DNA from: Robertkochia sediminum
GTDB taxonomy: Bacteria > Bacteroidota > Bacteroidia > Flavobacteriales > Flavobacteriaceae
DNA length: 64,000 nt
Direction: 5' to 3'
NCBI RefSeq assembly: GCF_016786255.1
Contig: NZ_JADMKT010000072.1
Location: 55,984-119,983, forward strand
In this document: positions 1 to 8,916 of the stretch, piece after piece
Layout: each line of letters opens with the position of its first letter
Position numbering within the stretch: position 1 is the first letter of the stretch
Program-made: the position numbers and the translations under genes
Notes under the pieces: model-generated
Told to the model about the DNA's origin: nothing
Database searches by the model: none
Seen by the model: only the letters and a program-made list of their open reading frames with translations

Positions 1-905
1 GGAATGCGCAACATTTCTGCCACGTATAGCTGCAGCACTTCGTTAGAGGCAGAGGCTTCTTCGATGGTTTCCATGGCTTCGGGGGGCAAATTGGCTCCGG
101 GGCCAAATTCCTGCCAATCTACGCCCATGAATGAAAAGGCCAGGAATCCTAATACGCCTGCCGACAGGATCCAGATCACGAACTGGGTGATCCCTGCCAG
201 GGAGGTTCCTATGATCTTACCCAGCATAAGCTGAAAGGGTTTTACGGAGGAGATGATCACTTCAATGATACGGCTCGTTTTTTCTTCGATCACACTACGC
301 ATCACAAAGGCGCCATAAATAATGATGAACATCATGATGAGATAGCCGAAGCCACCCCCGATGGCAGCCTTGATCTCATTGATCCCTTTCACACTGCGCT
401 CCCCTGAAAAGGTGGTGGTGGGAATCTCGAAATTCGCCACCAGTTCGTTCACCATTTGTTCTGATACTCCGATCTGGCGTAGTTTTTCCTCTCTTAGCCG
501 CTTGGCAATGCGCATTTCCAACATTCCGGTAACGGTAATGGAAGGCGACTTTGCAGAGTAGAACTGTATCCCTTCTGCTACCGCTTCTATGGTAGCATCT
601 CCGGGAATATGTAATAGTCCGTAATACCCCATAGAAGCCACAGAATCTTTGGCCTCCTCGGGGGTGATATTGCGAAGGTCTACAAAGGCCAGTTCAGGTC
701 CGGTGATAAAGACATTATCGAAATAGGTACTCTCGTCGAGAATTCCGATCACCTTTTTCTGGTCGTTATTCATACGGGTAAGAAAAACGACCACCGCGAT
801 CATACCGACGATAAGCAGCGGACTCAGAACGGTCATAACAATAAAGGAGCGGTTTCTGACCTTGGCGAGGTATTCTCGCTTTATAATGAGCAGGAGTTTA
901 TCCAT
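1..905 (-). CDS. ABC-2 type exporter permease (3' end beyond window)
   Basis: This is the membrane partner of the ATPase encoded just upstream. Reading from the ATG at 905 gives a short basic N-terminus, then a hydrophobic segment at about residues 20-42, a long extracytoplasmic domain, and at least two further hydrophobic stretches near the window edge. That order is typical of NatB/ABC-2 permeases with a large periplasmic loop. The start overlaps the end of the ATPase gene by 8 bases, so the two are almost certainly co-translated. The C-terminus and stop lie outside the window, so the gene is partial. The exported substrate cannot be told from sequence. Confidence 0.85.
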   Translation of the reverse strand, partial: MDKLLLIIKREYLAKVRNRSFIVMTVLSPLLIVGMIAVVVFLTRMNNDQKKVIGILDESTYFDNVFITGPELAFVDLRNITPEEAKDSVASMGYYGLLHIPGDATIEAVAEGIQFYSAKSPSITVTGMLEMRIAKRLREEKLRQIGVSEQMVNELVANFEIPTTTFSGERSVKGINEIKAAIGGGFGYLIMMFIIIYGAFVMRSVIEEKTSRIIEVIISSVKPFQLMLGKIIGTSLAGITQFVIWILSAGVLGFLAFSFMGVDWQEFGPGANLPPEAMETIEEASASNEVLQLYVAEMLRI

Positions 906-1839
906 GGTGGGCAGCCTCTTTTTTTACGGTTTGAATAAAGATATCGTTGGCAGAAGGGATCACCTCGTTGAAGAAGAGTACCTCGGCCTTTTCGTTGAGC
1001 ATATGCAGGAGCGACCTGCTGTCCATGCCATTATCCAGCTGCACATGAAGCTTTAGCTCCTCACCGGAGATCTGCATCCTGGTCGCTGTATCGGGGAGTA
1101 TCGCGAGTAATTCTTCCCGTAGCTGTGCCGGTTGGCCGTGTAATAAACCGGCTTCATAGGTATTGTTGCGGTAGGCCTTTTTAATATCGCTCAGTTTGCC
1201 ATCGAGGATCTTTTGTGAGCGATTGAGCAAAGCAATATGATCACACATCTCCTCGACCGATTCCATGCGGTGGGTCGAAAAGATCACGGTAGCACCCTTA
1301 TCCCGCAATTGGAGGATCTCATCTTTGATCATCGTCGCATTTATAGGATCAAATCCGCTAAACGGCTCATCAAAGATCAACAGGGTCGGTTCGTGCAGTA
1401 CGGTAACAATGAACTGCACCTTCTGGGCCATTCCCTTTGATAGTTCCTGTACCTTCTTTCCCCACCAGGGAGTGATATCGAATTTCTCGAACCAGTAGCG
1501 CAGCCGGTCTTTAGCCTCCAGCTTACTGAGTCCTTTGAGGCGCGAAAGGTACACGGCCTGCTCACCTACCTTCATCGATTTATAGAGTCCGCGTTCTTCG
1601 GGCAGGTAACCGATCCTGGCGATATGCTCGCGCTCAAGCGGAGCTCCGTTAAAGTACACCACTCCCGAATCGGGATGGGTGATTTGGTTGATAATACGTA
1701 TAAGCGTGGTCTTCCCTGCGCCATTGGGTCCTAACAAACCAAAGATACTCCCCTTGGGGATCTCCAGGTTGACGTGGTCGAGGGCGGCATGGTCACCATA
1801 CCATTTGTACAGGTCTTTAGCCTCCAATAAGTTGGACAT
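898..1839 (-). CDS. ABC transporter ATP-binding protein (NatA/CcmA-like)
   Basis: The 313-residue protein has a Walker A GPNGAGKTT at 37-45, a signature LSKGM at 133-137, Walker B LLIFDE at 153-158 and the switch histidine at 190. The roughly 90 C-terminal residues after the ATPase core resemble the DUF4162 tail of NatA-type ATPases. It should power the ABC-2 permease whose start codon lies inside its last codons. Nothing in the pair or its neighbours identifies a substrate; Na+ or drug export would be a guess. The family assignment is secure. Confidence 0.92.
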   Translation of the reverse strand: MSNLLEAKDLYKWYGDHAALDHVNLEIPKGSIFGLLGPNGAGKTTLIRIINQITHPDSGVVYFNGAPLEREHIARIGYLPEERGLYKSMKVGEQAVYLSRLKGLSKLEAKDRLRYWFEKFDITPWWGKKVQELSKGMAQKVQFIVTVLHEPTLLIFDEPFSGFDPINATMIKDEILQLRDKGATVIFSTHRMESVEEMCDHIALLNRSQKILDGKLSDIKKAYRNNTYEAGLLHGQPAQLREELLAILPDTATRMQISGEELKLHVQLDNGMDSRSLLHMLNEKAEVLFFNEVIPSANDIFIQTVKKEAAHHG

Positions 1840-1925
1840 GGTCTGTAAGCTTTTCTCAAAGATAGGAAAAGCAACCCACCATTTTTACCGGAAATCAATC
1901 TTAAGAAAACGATAAGATAAGTATA

Positions 1926-1963
1926 AAAAGAAAAACCCACCCTTAATGGATATCAAGGATGGG
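1926..1963 (-). terminator. Intrinsic terminator after dnaJ
   Basis: Arms at 1936-1944 and 1955-1963 pair over nine positions with one mismatch around a 10-base loop. On the minus strand they are followed by two T-runs. The hairpin lies about 90 bases past the dnaJ stop and points the right way to end the grpE-dnaJ transcript. Confidence 0.7.
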
Positions 1964-2054
1964 AAAAAATTGCTATGAAAAAGAAAAAATTAACACTAGC
2001 AAGAAACTAGCGTATGGACAAAGATAACCTTTTTTAAAAAATCAAAAAGTTAAA

Positions 2055-3182
2055 TTACGAAAACATGTCCTTTACTTTCTCAAAAAATGACTTATCACCC
2101 TTTTCGGGGTTGGGGGTGAAATTATCGTCGTTGACCATTTTCTCAAAAAATGCTCGTTGTTCTTTATTCAATGTTTTTGGGGTCCACACATTAACGTGAA
2201 CCAAAAGGTCTCCGCTGCCGTAACCATTGAGGCTAGGGATCCCTTTTCCGCGAAGTCGAAGGATCTTACCGGACTGAATTCCCTCTTCCAGTTTAATTCG
2301 CACCTTACCGTTTACAGTATCGATATCCTTGGAGGTACCCAGTGCCGCTTCGGCTATATTGACATAAAGGTCGTAATGCAGGTTATCTCCCTCGCGTTTC
2401 AGGCTCTTGTGTTCGAGCTCTTCTACCGCTACGATAAGGTCTCCTGCAATTCCGTTACCCGGAGCTTCGTTTCCTTTTCCGGCTACTTTAAGCTGTATCC
2501 CATCTACAACCCCGGCGGGGATCTTGATAGAAACGGTTTCTTCTTTTATCTTGAGTCCCTGAGCATCGGCATCGGCAGGACGTTTGTCCATAACCTCTCC
2601 GGCCCCTGAACAGGTATTACAAGGCGAAGCGGTTTGCATACGACCAAGAATGGTATTGGTAATTCGGGTTACCTGCCCGGTACCATTACAGGTGGTACAG
2701 GTCTTATAGGTAACACCTTCGGCTTTCACCTTACGTCTTACCTTTACCTTTTTCTCTACCCCGTTGGCCACTTCTTCAAGGGAGAGCTTTACGCGAATAC
2801 GAAGGTTGCTACCTTTCACACGGCCACGGCCTCCACCGCCGAATCCGCCGCCGAACCCGCCACCGAATCCGCCGCCGCCAAAGGCACTTCCAAAGATATC
2901 ACCGAACTGGCTAAAGATGTCGTCCATGTTCATATGGCCACCACCAAAGCCTCCGCTACCGTCAAAAGCAGCATGACCAAACTGGTCGTACTTGGCGCGT
3001 TTATCGGCATTACTCAAGACCTCATAGGCTTCCGCGGCCTTTTTGAACATCTCCTCGGCTTCCTTATCACCCGGGTTCTTGTCCGGGTGGTATTTGATAG
3101 CCATCTTACGGTATGCCTTTTTGATCTCAGCAGTACTGGCGCCTTTATCTACCCCTAATATTTCGTAATAATCTTGCTTCAT
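2055..3182 (-). CDS. dnaJ: Chaperone DnaJ with reduced zinc finger
   Basis: This is the Hsp40 co-chaperone that delivers unfolded clients to DnaK and stimulates its ATPase. The 375 residues show a J domain with HPD at 32-34, a Gly/Phe-rich stretch at about 75-120, a cysteine-rich region and two C-terminal client-binding domains. Only two CxxCxGxG motifs are present (162-169 and 188-195). They match motifs 2 and 3 of the usual four, so zinc centre II is kept and centre I is gone. I believe other flavobacterial DnaJ proteins share this reduction. grpE lies 108 bases upstream on the same strand, so the pair forms a stress operon. Confidence 0.95.
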   Translation of the reverse strand: MKQDYYEILGVDKGASTAEIKKAYRKMAIKYHPDKNPGDKEAEEMFKKAAEAYEVLSNADKRAKYDQFGHAAFDGSGGFGGGHMNMDDIFSQFGDIFGSAFGGGGFGGGFGGGFGGGGRGRVKGSNLRIRVKLSLEEVANGVEKKVKVRRKVKAEGVTYKTCTTCNGTGQVTRITNTILGRMQTASPCNTCSGAGEVMDKRPADADAQGLKIKEETVSIKIPAGVVDGIQLKVAGKGNEAPGNGIAGDLIVAVEELEHKSLKREGDNLHYDLYVNIAEAALGTSKDIDTVNGKVRIKLEEGIQSGKILRLRGKGIPSLNGYGSGDLLVHVNVWTPKTLNKEQRAFFEKMVNDDNFTPNPEKGDKSFFEKVKDMFS

Positions 3183-3290
3183 TCTTTTTTGATTTTGGGC
3201 CCCGGGATGATCCCGGATCTGAATTTTAAACTCCTGTCCATAGCCTACAGGAGGTGTACTATCAACCTGTACCTGGTGCCTTGGTTATAT

Positions 3291-3836
3291 TTAGGCTTGT
3301 CCTACCACCACCTTAGGGTGACGAATAATACGGTCTCCGAGGGTATATCCCTTTTCTACCACATCGATGATCTTCCCTTTAAGGTCTTCTGATGGTGCCG
3401 GGATCTGGGTGATCGCATCGTGAACCTCAGGGTCAAAGACATCCCCTTGTGCTACGGCAACCTGTGCCAACCCTTTAGAGGTCAGAATATCACGAAGCTT
3501 ATTGTTAATAAGCTCCACGCCTTTAAGTACCCCCTCGTCGGCAGTTTTACCCAATTCGTTCAAGGCACGGTCAAAATCGTCTAAAACCGGCAACATGGCC
3601 TGCATGACATCCTGGCCCGCAGTTTTAAAAAGTTCAACGCGTTCTTTTGAAGTACGCTTTTTATAATTCTCGAATTCGGCAAAAAGTCGCACGAATTTGT
3701 CTTTTTCTTTAGCCAGTTCTTCAGCCATAAGCTCCTGTTCTGACTTCTCTTCTTGCTTTGCCTCCGCAGCTTCGGCGGCATTCTGAGCCTTCATATCGTC
3801 CTGAAGCGCATCTGTCTCCTTGTCTTTTTTAGCCAT
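3291..3836 (-). CDS. grpE: GrpE nucleotide exchange factor
   Basis: GrpE drives ADP release from DnaK. The 181-residue product has the expected charged N-terminal tail, a long helical coiled-coil region at about 30-90, and the C-terminal beta-wing ending in the family-typical DRIIRHPKVVVGQA. It is the first gene of the grpE-dnaJ operon. A good promoter lies about 40 bases upstream. No HrcA/CIRCE-type inverted repeat is visible in that upstream region. Confidence 0.96.
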   Translation of the reverse strand: MAKKDKETDALQDDMKAQNAAEAAEAKQEEKSEQELMAEELAKEKDKFVRLFAEFENYKKRTSKERVELFKTAGQDVMQAMLPVLDDFDRALNELGKTADEGVLKGVELINNKLRDILTSKGLAQVAVAQGDVFDPEVHDAITQIPAPSEDLKGKIIDVVEKGYTLGDRIIRHPKVVVGQA

Positions 3837-3875
3837 ATTCTATGATAAAAAATTTCTGTCTCGATTTTCAAACGG

Positions 3876-3907
3876 CAAAAGTACTGCCAATTCCTTTAAA
3901 ATGTCAA
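3876..3907 (-). promoter_or_regulatory. Promoter of grpE-dnaJ
   Basis: On the minus strand a TACTTTTG box (3876-3883) fits the Bacteroidota -7 consensus TAnnTTTG. A TTG at 3905-3907 lies 21 bases upstream, the expected place for the -33 element. Confidence 0.65.
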
Positions 3908-3962
3908 AATGTCATCTTAATTATTTAATAAATTATTAATACTCTAAGGGGATGTTTATTCC

Positions 3963-3970
3963 TACATTTG
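3963..3970 (+). promoter_or_regulatory. Promoter -7 box of the YceI gene
   Basis: TACATTTG matches TAnnTTTG and lies 27 bases before the chosen ATG. No clear -33 TTG is seen. Confidence 0.6.
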
Positions 3971-3997
3971 ACAACGCTAACAAAAAACACAATCAAG

Positions 3998-4672
3998 ATG
4001 AAAAAGAACATCGTAAAAATTACCGCTATTGCCTTTGTAGCCATTCTGGCTTCTTGCAAGGGAGAACCGAAGAACCAAACTACTGCTGAAGAGGCTGTGG
4101 TTACTGAAGAGGTTGCTGAAGTTGCCGGTGTTACCTATACTGCCGATGCCGCCAACAGTACCATCGACTGGATCGGAACCAAGCCAACAGGAACCCACAC
4201 CGGTACCGTAAACATCTCAGAAGGTGAGTTCGTAATGGGAGAGGAAGGAATCACAGGAGGTTCTTTCGTGATCGACATGAACAGCATCACCGTAACCGAC
4301 CTTGAAGCAGGAGACGGAAAAGAAGATCTGGAAGCACACCTAAAAGGAAGTGTTGAAGGAAAAGAAGATCACTTCTTCAACGTAGCTGAGTTCCCAACTG
4401 CGAGCTTCGAAGTAACAGGAATGAGCAACGAAGGAGAAAAAAGCATGATGGAGGGTAACCTCACCATCAGAGGGATCTCTAAAAACATTTCTTTCCCTGT
4501 ATCTGTAGTAAACAACGGAGATATGATCGAAGTGACCAGTGAGACTTTCGCTATCGATAGAACACAGTGGAACGTAAACTACGGTTCTAAGTCTGTATTC
4601 GATAACCTGGGTGACAAGTTCATCAACGACAATATCGAACTTACCATCAAGGTAGCAGCGAAAAAAGGATAA
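3998..4672 (+). CDS. YceI-family lipoprotein
   Basis: The start is placed at the ATG at 3998, because the earlier in-frame TTG at 3968 lies inside the promoter box. The product then begins with a lipoprotein signal ending in LASCKG, followed by an acidic Glu-rich linker and a YceI domain of about 180 residues starting near VTYTADAANSTIDW. YceI domains are lipocalin-like beta-barrels that bind isoprenoid-type lipids; the real ligand is unknown here. The gene is single, with its own promoter and a terminator that lies in the tail of the converging epimerase gene. Confidence 0.9.
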   Translation: MKKNIVKITAIAFVAILASCKGEPKNQTTAEEAVVTEEVAEVAGVTYTADAANSTIDWIGTKPTGTHTGTVNISEGEFVMGEEGITGGSFVIDMNSITVTDLEAGDGKEDLEAHLKGSVEGKEDHFFNVAEFPTASFEVTGMSNEGEKSMMEGNLTIRGISKNISFPVSVVNNGDMIEVTSETFAIDRTQWNVNYGSKSVFDNLGDKFINDNIELTIKVAAKKG

Positions 4673-4697
4673 TCATATACGGTATTCGTACCGGCTG

Positions 4698-5645
4698 TTA
4701 AGGGGCCAGTTCTTCACGGAGCTGGCCTTTTTCTTGCAGGATATCCTGCAGAGCGGGCATGAGGTTAGGGTATTTGAACACATACCCCTCTACCTCTACC
4801 TTTTTGGAGCTTACGCGCTGACTTTCGAGCAGCACCGAACTCATCTCTCCCAGCACCATTTTAATAAACCATTCCGGAATATTAGGGAGCCACAATGGCT
4901 TATTCACCACCTTGGCAATGGCCTGCATTAATTTATTTTGGGTTACCGGATTGGGAGCCACCCCGTTATAGACACCTTCGGCTTCGTTCTCGAGCAGGTG
5001 CATAAAGATGCCGGCCAGGTCCCGAATATGGATCCAGCTCTGCCATTGTTCCCCGCTACCAAAGGCTGCCCCGGCATACATCTGTACCGGTTTTACCATC
5101 TGCGGCAAGGCTCCGTCATCGGCACTAAGTACGAGTCCGATACGCACCTTGGCCACCCTGGTTCCTGATGCCGTGAACACATCGGCAGCTTTTTCCCATG
5201 CGGCCACCACCTCCCCCAGGAAGGTATTGGCAACAGCGCCTTCTTCTTCTTCTTCGTAATAGGTTGTAAAGGATGAAGGGTACACCCCAATAGCTGATGC
5301 TGTAACCATAAGGGGGATCTTATTCCCGGAGTCTTTCATTCCCTTATGCAGGGTTTCCAGGGAATCCACACGGCTTTGTAATACCGTCTTTTTATAGCTG
5401 TCGGTCCATCTTTTGGCGATCGACGCCCCGGCGAGATTAATCACTGCATGAACCCCGGCAAAGCATTCGGTATCGATCGCTCCTCGGGAAGGATCCCAGA
5501 GGAATCCGCGATATGCCGGATCCTGGCTTAATTTCTCTTTTCGGGTGGTGAGATAGTTCACCTGATACCCCCGGGCATGGCAAAGTTCGGTGATCGCTGT
5601 TCCTACAAGACCGGTAGCTCCGGTAATAAGTATTCGCATAGACAT
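4698..5645 (-). CDS. TIGR01777-family NAD-dependent epimerase (YfcH-like)
   Basis: The 315-residue extended-SDR protein opens with the NAD-binding motif TGATGLVG near residue 9 and ends with the DUF1731-type C-terminal domain seen in YfcH proteins. The physiological substrate of this family is not established. A second ATG two codons in (5639) is possible; I kept the first because AAAGG lies just upstream. It follows mnmD by 84 bases on the same strand and may share its transcript. Confidence 0.88.
   Translation of the reverse strand: MSMRILITGATGLVGTAITELCHARGYQVNYLTTRKEKLSQDPAYRGFLWDPSRGAIDTECFAGVHAVINLAGASIAKRWTDSYKKTVLQSRVDSLETLHKGMKDSGNKIPLMVTASAIGVYPSSFTTYYEEEEEGAVANTFLGEVVAAWEKAADVFTASGTRVAKVRIGLVLSADDGALPQMVKPVQMYAGAAFGSGEQWQSWIHIRDLAGIFMHLLENEAEGVYNGVAPNPVTQNKLMQAIAKVVNKPLWLPNIPEWFIKMVLGEMSSVLLESQRVSSKKVEVEGYVFKYPNLMPALQDILQEKGQLREELAP
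4704..4731 (+). terminator. Terminator of the YceI gene
   Basis: A nine-pair stem (4704-4712 with 4719-4727, one G-U pair) closes a 6-base loop and is followed by a T-run. It overlaps the 3' coding end of the opposing epimerase gene. Confidence 0.8.
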
Positions 5646-5729
5646 GGACCTTTGTTTTTATTAAAAATAAACAATTAGGCCGCTAGCCTGGCAGGGTTTA
5701 AAGAAGGTTTAACACTAATCCCGTCAGGA

Positions 5730-6422
5730 TCAGGATTTTTGGGATGCATCGGGTTTTATAGCCCTGAGCATTTCTCTTTTTCCGGGTGGGCCGGGGAGTT
5801 TTTCGACCAAAAAGCCTACGGCCTGCATGGCACGCCTTACGCTACCCTTGGCCGCATAGGTCACCAGGATACCTCCGGTACTTAGCGCACGGAACATCCT
5901 ATTAAAGATCGCCTCTTCCCAGAGTTCGGGTTGCACTCTTGCGCCGAAGGCGTCAAAATAGATCAGATCGAAAGCGTCTTCATCTTCGATCTCATCAAAT
6001 AACTGCTTTCTTTTGGTCAGGGCAAATTCAGGGGTTATGGGGGTAGCCGCTTCCCAGGGCTCCTCGTGCATACGTTCAAAAAGAGCACTTTGTTCGGGGG
6101 TGGCTTGTAGTTCTTTGGCATAGTTGAGTGCCTTCCACTCTGCTGCTGCCACCGGATAGCCTTCCACTCCGGTATAATCAATGGATACCGGTTTCGGTTG
6201 GGTCTCCAACAGCGTAATAAAAGCGTTGAGTCCCGTACCGAAACCGATCTCCATAATGCGCAGATCGGCAGGTTCCGATTCCAGTGCCAGGTCGAGCCCC
6301 ATACGTATAAATACGTGATAAGCCTCTTGTATGGCTCCATGCTTGGAATGATAGTGTTCGTCCCAACCCTTGATATAGATGGTGGTCGAACCGTCTGCCG
6401 TTTTTATGATCTTGCGCTCCAT
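5730..6422 (-). CDS. mnmD: tRNA 5-methylaminomethyl-2-thiouridine methyltransferase
   Basis: This SAM-dependent enzyme of the DUF752 family corresponds to the N-terminal methyltransferase half of MnmC. It completes the mnm5 group at tRNA wobble U34. The 230 residues contain the SAM-binding EIGFGTGLN (about 57-65) and the family segment DLIYFDAFGARVQPELW. There is no fused FAD oxidase domain, as expected for the stand-alone MnmD form. The gene begins 3 bases after the stop of the upstream DUF4920 gene, so the two are co-transcribed. Confidence 0.9.
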   Translation of the reverse strand: MERKIIKTADGSTTIYIKGWDEHYHSKHGAIQEAYHVFIRMGLDLALESEPADLRIMEIGFGTGLNAFITLLETQPKPVSIDYTGVEGYPVAAAEWKALNYAKELQATPEQSALFERMHEEPWEAATPITPEFALTKRKQLFDEIEDEDAFDLIYFDAFGARVQPELWEEAIFNRMFRALSTGGILVTYAAKGSVRRAMQAVGFLVEKLPGPPGKREMLRAIKPDASQKS

Positions 6423-6425
6423 TTC

Positions 6426-6923
6426 TTATTTGATCACCACTCCGGTAGCTTCGAAACTCAGCGTTTTCTTTGGCTCGGTAATGGCTTCGATCTCTTCTAC
6501 AGTGCTACCCGCATCTTCTGCATAATGCTTGCGATCTTCCACGCTCATTTCCTCAACGAAAGCACCACCTTCAATGATCACCTCTTTTCCGGCCAGGTCT
6601 TTAGGCATAAAGAATCCGTAATCCTTAAAGCGTACCATAGCGATTTGATCGTTTCCAAGGTCTACCTTCATCCAGCACCCCTTCATCTGGCACACCTCAG
6701 TTACCTTCGCCTGAAAAGTGGCCTGGATGGTATCGTTTTCCTTTATAAGCCCGTACATTTCGGCCATTTCTTCAGCAGAATTGGCCACCGGGGAGTTTAC
6801 TCCGTCTCCGAAGCTTACCACTTCTTTTTGTTCAGCAGCCACCTCGGTGGTTTTCTCCTGAACTTTTTCTTTACATCCTGTAAGTAAAAGCATTACTGCA
6901 AACACAGCTGAAAGCGCTTTCAT
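6426..6923 (-). CDS. DUF4920 lipoprotein
   Basis: A 165-residue lipoprotein with a signal ending in LLTGCKEK at about residue 17. The rest is a compact domain with a buried-looking CQMKGCWMKV segment and an OB-fold-like pattern (FQAKVTEVC...MVRFKDYGFFMPKD), which fits DUF4920, common in flavobacteria. The function is unknown. The two cysteines flanking MKG could bind a metal, but this is inference. It heads the DUF4920-mnmD-epimerase gene group. Confidence 0.8.
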   Translation of the reverse strand: MKALSAVFAVMLLLTGCKEKVQEKTTEVAAEQKEVVSFGDGVNSPVANSAEEMAEMYGLIKENDTIQATFQAKVTEVCQMKGCWMKVDLGNDQIAMVRFKDYGFFMPKDLAGKEVIIEGGAFVEEMSVEDRKHYAEDAGSTVEEIEAITEPKKTLSFEATGVVIK

Positions 6924-7007
6924 ATCCTATTTTTTTTAATGGTTCTTAAGACTGTAAAATAAATGAAAAAACCCACATCACGCCCAAATGTTCAGGCATT
7001 AATTTGT

Positions 7008-7015
7008 TAATTTTG
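7008..7015 (+). promoter_or_regulatory. Promoter -7 box of ilvE
   Basis: TAATTTTG matches TAnnTTTG, 17 bases before the ilvE ATG. Confidence 0.65.
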
Positions 7016-7032
7016 CAAAAACCAAAAAACTT

Positions 7033-8100
7033 ATGTCTAAAGATACCATACAAAATATAACTGTTGAAAAAGCTGCAACATCCCGAATAAACGAGGTTGA
7101 TTTTGATAACCTGGTTTTCGGTTCGGTCTTTACCGATCATATGTTCATCTGCGACTATAAAGATGGCGAGTGGAAAGACCCAAAAATTGTTCCTTATCAA
7201 CCCCTTACCCTTGACCCTTCTGCTAAAGTATTTCATTACGGACAAGCCGTTTTTGAAGGCATGAAGGCCTATAGAGACGACGATGACCAGGTATGGCTTT
7301 TTCGTCCGGATGAGAACTACCGCCGTATCAACAAATCGGGTGAGCGTCTGGCCATGCCGGAATTTCCGGAACAGTTTTTCTTTGAAGGCCTTACCACCCT
7401 GTTAAAGCTTGACAACGCATGGATCAAGAAAGGATTTGGAAATTCACTGTACATACGTCCCTTCGTGATCGGTACGGAAGCCGGTGTTATGGCCTCTCCG
7501 TCTCAGGAATACAAGTTTATGATCATCTGTGCTCCTGCCCAGTCGTATTACGCGGGTGATGTTCGGGTAAAGATCGCCGACCACTATAGTCGCGCAGCCA
7601 GTGGAGGTACTGGATATGCCAAGGCTGCAGGAAACTACGCAGGGCAGTTCTACCCGACCAACCTGGCCAAGGAAGAAGGATACCAGCAAGTGATCTGGAC
7701 CGATGCCAATACCCACGAATACCTGGAAGAAGCCGGTACGATGAACGTATTTTTCAGAGTAAATGACAAACTCATTACCTCGCCGGTAAGTGACCGTATA
7801 CTCGATGGGGTTACCCGTAAAAGTGTTATCGAAGTGGCTAAAGACATGGGTATCGAGGTAGAAGTTCGTCCCGTAAGCGTAAAGGAGATCATTGCTGCTG
7901 CCGAAGACGGTAGTTTGAAAGAGATCTTCGGAAGTGGTACCGCAGCCGTGATCACCATGGTGAAAGGCCTCGGTTACAAGGGCGATAAATGGGAACTTCC
8001 GCAAAATGAACGTTCGTTCTCTCAGGAGATCAAACAACGTATCATGGAGATCCAATACAATAAGGCCGAAGACAAGTTCGGATGGCGCTTTAAAGTATGA
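7033..8100 (+). CDS. ilvE: Branched-chain amino acid aminotransferase
   Basis: A class IV PLP-dependent aminotransferase for the last step of Leu, Ile and Val synthesis or the first step of their breakdown. The 355-residue length and the segments HYGQAVFEGMKAYR, GYAKAAGNYA (with the PLP lysine) and YLEEAGTMNVFF are typical of the long eukaryote-like IlvE group found in Bacteroidota. It is monocistronic, with its own promoter box and a strong bidirectional terminator. Confidence 0.95.
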   Translation: MSKDTIQNITVEKAATSRINEVDFDNLVFGSVFTDHMFICDYKDGEWKDPKIVPYQPLTLDPSAKVFHYGQAVFEGMKAYRDDDDQVWLFRPDENYRRINKSGERLAMPEFPEQFFFEGLTTLLKLDNAWIKKGFGNSLYIRPFVIGTEAGVMASPSQEYKFMIICAPAQSYYAGDVRVKIADHYSRAASGGTGYAKAAGNYAGQFYPTNLAKEEGYQQVIWTDANTHEYLEEAGTMNVFFRVNDKLITSPVSDRILDGVTRKSVIEVAKDMGIEVEVRPVSVKEIIAAAEDGSLKEIFGSGTAAVITMVKGLGYKGDKWELPQNERSFSQEIKQRIMEIQYNKAEDKFGWRFKV

Positions 8101-8122
8101 TCAGCGCATACCATAAAATAAG

Positions 8123-8147
8123 AACGGGGCCATCGCCCCGTTTTTTT
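8123..8147. terminator. Bidirectional terminator between ilvE and the MazG-like gene
   Basis: A perfect eight-pair GC-rich stem (8123-8130 with 8135-8142) is followed by seven T on the plus strand. It can serve both converging genes. Confidence 0.9.
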
Positions 8148-8553
8148 ATTGCTGCTTTTCAGATAGAAAGTTTTCCAATACACGTTTGATATCAGGTGTA
8201 CGGTAACCGGGCCCCTTGAGCACCTTGCCATCTTCGCGGTATACAGGGCGACCATCGGTCCCGAGCTTGCTCATATTGCTCTCCTGGATCTCTGCGAAGA
8301 CCTGCTCGATCACCTCGTGCATGCCGTGTTCCAAAATGGTACCACATAAGATGTATAGCATATCGCCTAGGGCATCGGCCACTTCTTCAAGATCTCCTGC
8401 CAATGCTGCTTCGAGATACTCGGCATTTTCCTCGGCCATTAACCGGTGACGTAACAAAACCTTTTCACGTTCCAGGTTTACGGTAGGCATGGCAGCCTTC
8501 CCTAATCCGAAGGCTTTGTGAAAACGCGCAACTGCTTCTAACTGATCTTTCAT
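8146..8553 (-). CDS. MazG/PRA-PH-like nucleoside triphosphate pyrophosphohydrolase
   Basis: A 135-residue all-alpha NTP pyrophosphohydrolase. The metal-binding acidic pattern is visible: RHRLMAEENAEYLEA (EExxE) followed by EEVADALGDMLYIL (ExxD). Such enzymes clean up non-canonical NTPs or act on related nucleotides; the substrate is not predictable. It stands alone and converges with ilvE. Confidence 0.82.
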   Translation of the reverse strand: MKDQLEAVARFHKAFGLGKAAMPTVNLEREKVLLRHRLMAEENAEYLEAALAGDLEEVADALGDMLYILCGTILEHGMHEVIEQVFAEIQESNMSKLGTDGRPVYREDGKVLKGPGYRTPDIKRVLENFLSEKQQ

Positions 8554-8644
8554 GGGTGCGAATTTAGAGCAATACCCGCAGCGGAGGTCGTTTTACCTGC
8601 GCCCTGTGGTATATTTTAGTTATTTTCGCGAAAAATAATCAATT

Positions 8645-8833
8645 ATGTTTAGTCCGGGACAAACGATCTTTGCCATTCTTTTTGTCATTGCATTCATTGC
8701 CGTGATCATCTTTAGCTACAGGAAAGACAAAAAGATACACCTCGATCAATTTCGTGGTAGTATTTGGGTACTTCTGGGCTTTTTAATTTTTATGGGGATC
8801 CTCCTTACCATCAAGTACCTTATTACGCGATAA
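8645..8833 (+). CDS. Small two-helix membrane protein
   Basis: The 62-residue product has two hydrophobic segments (about 8-23 and 41-60) separated by a basic loop, SYRKDKKIHLDQFRGS. I do not recognise a named family. Start, length and membrane pattern look genuine, and it is followed 83 bases later by the SRPBCC gene on the same strand. Confidence 0.65.
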   Translation: MFSPGQTIFAILFVIAFIAVIIFSYRKDKKIHLDQFRGSIWVLLGFLIFMGILLTIKYLITR

Positions 8834-8916
8834 AGGGTTGTAAAGGAGTTTCATGCCTCCCCTTACTTTTCTTGTAAGGTGTTTTTTGTATTTTAGAGGA
8901 ATGTAAACCCGACCAG

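Noticed and set aside
2157..3158. Long plus-strand frames opposite dnaJ (150 and 174 codons)
   Set aside because: They are shadows of the dnaJ coding sequence, including the Gly/Phe-rich region, with no independent features.
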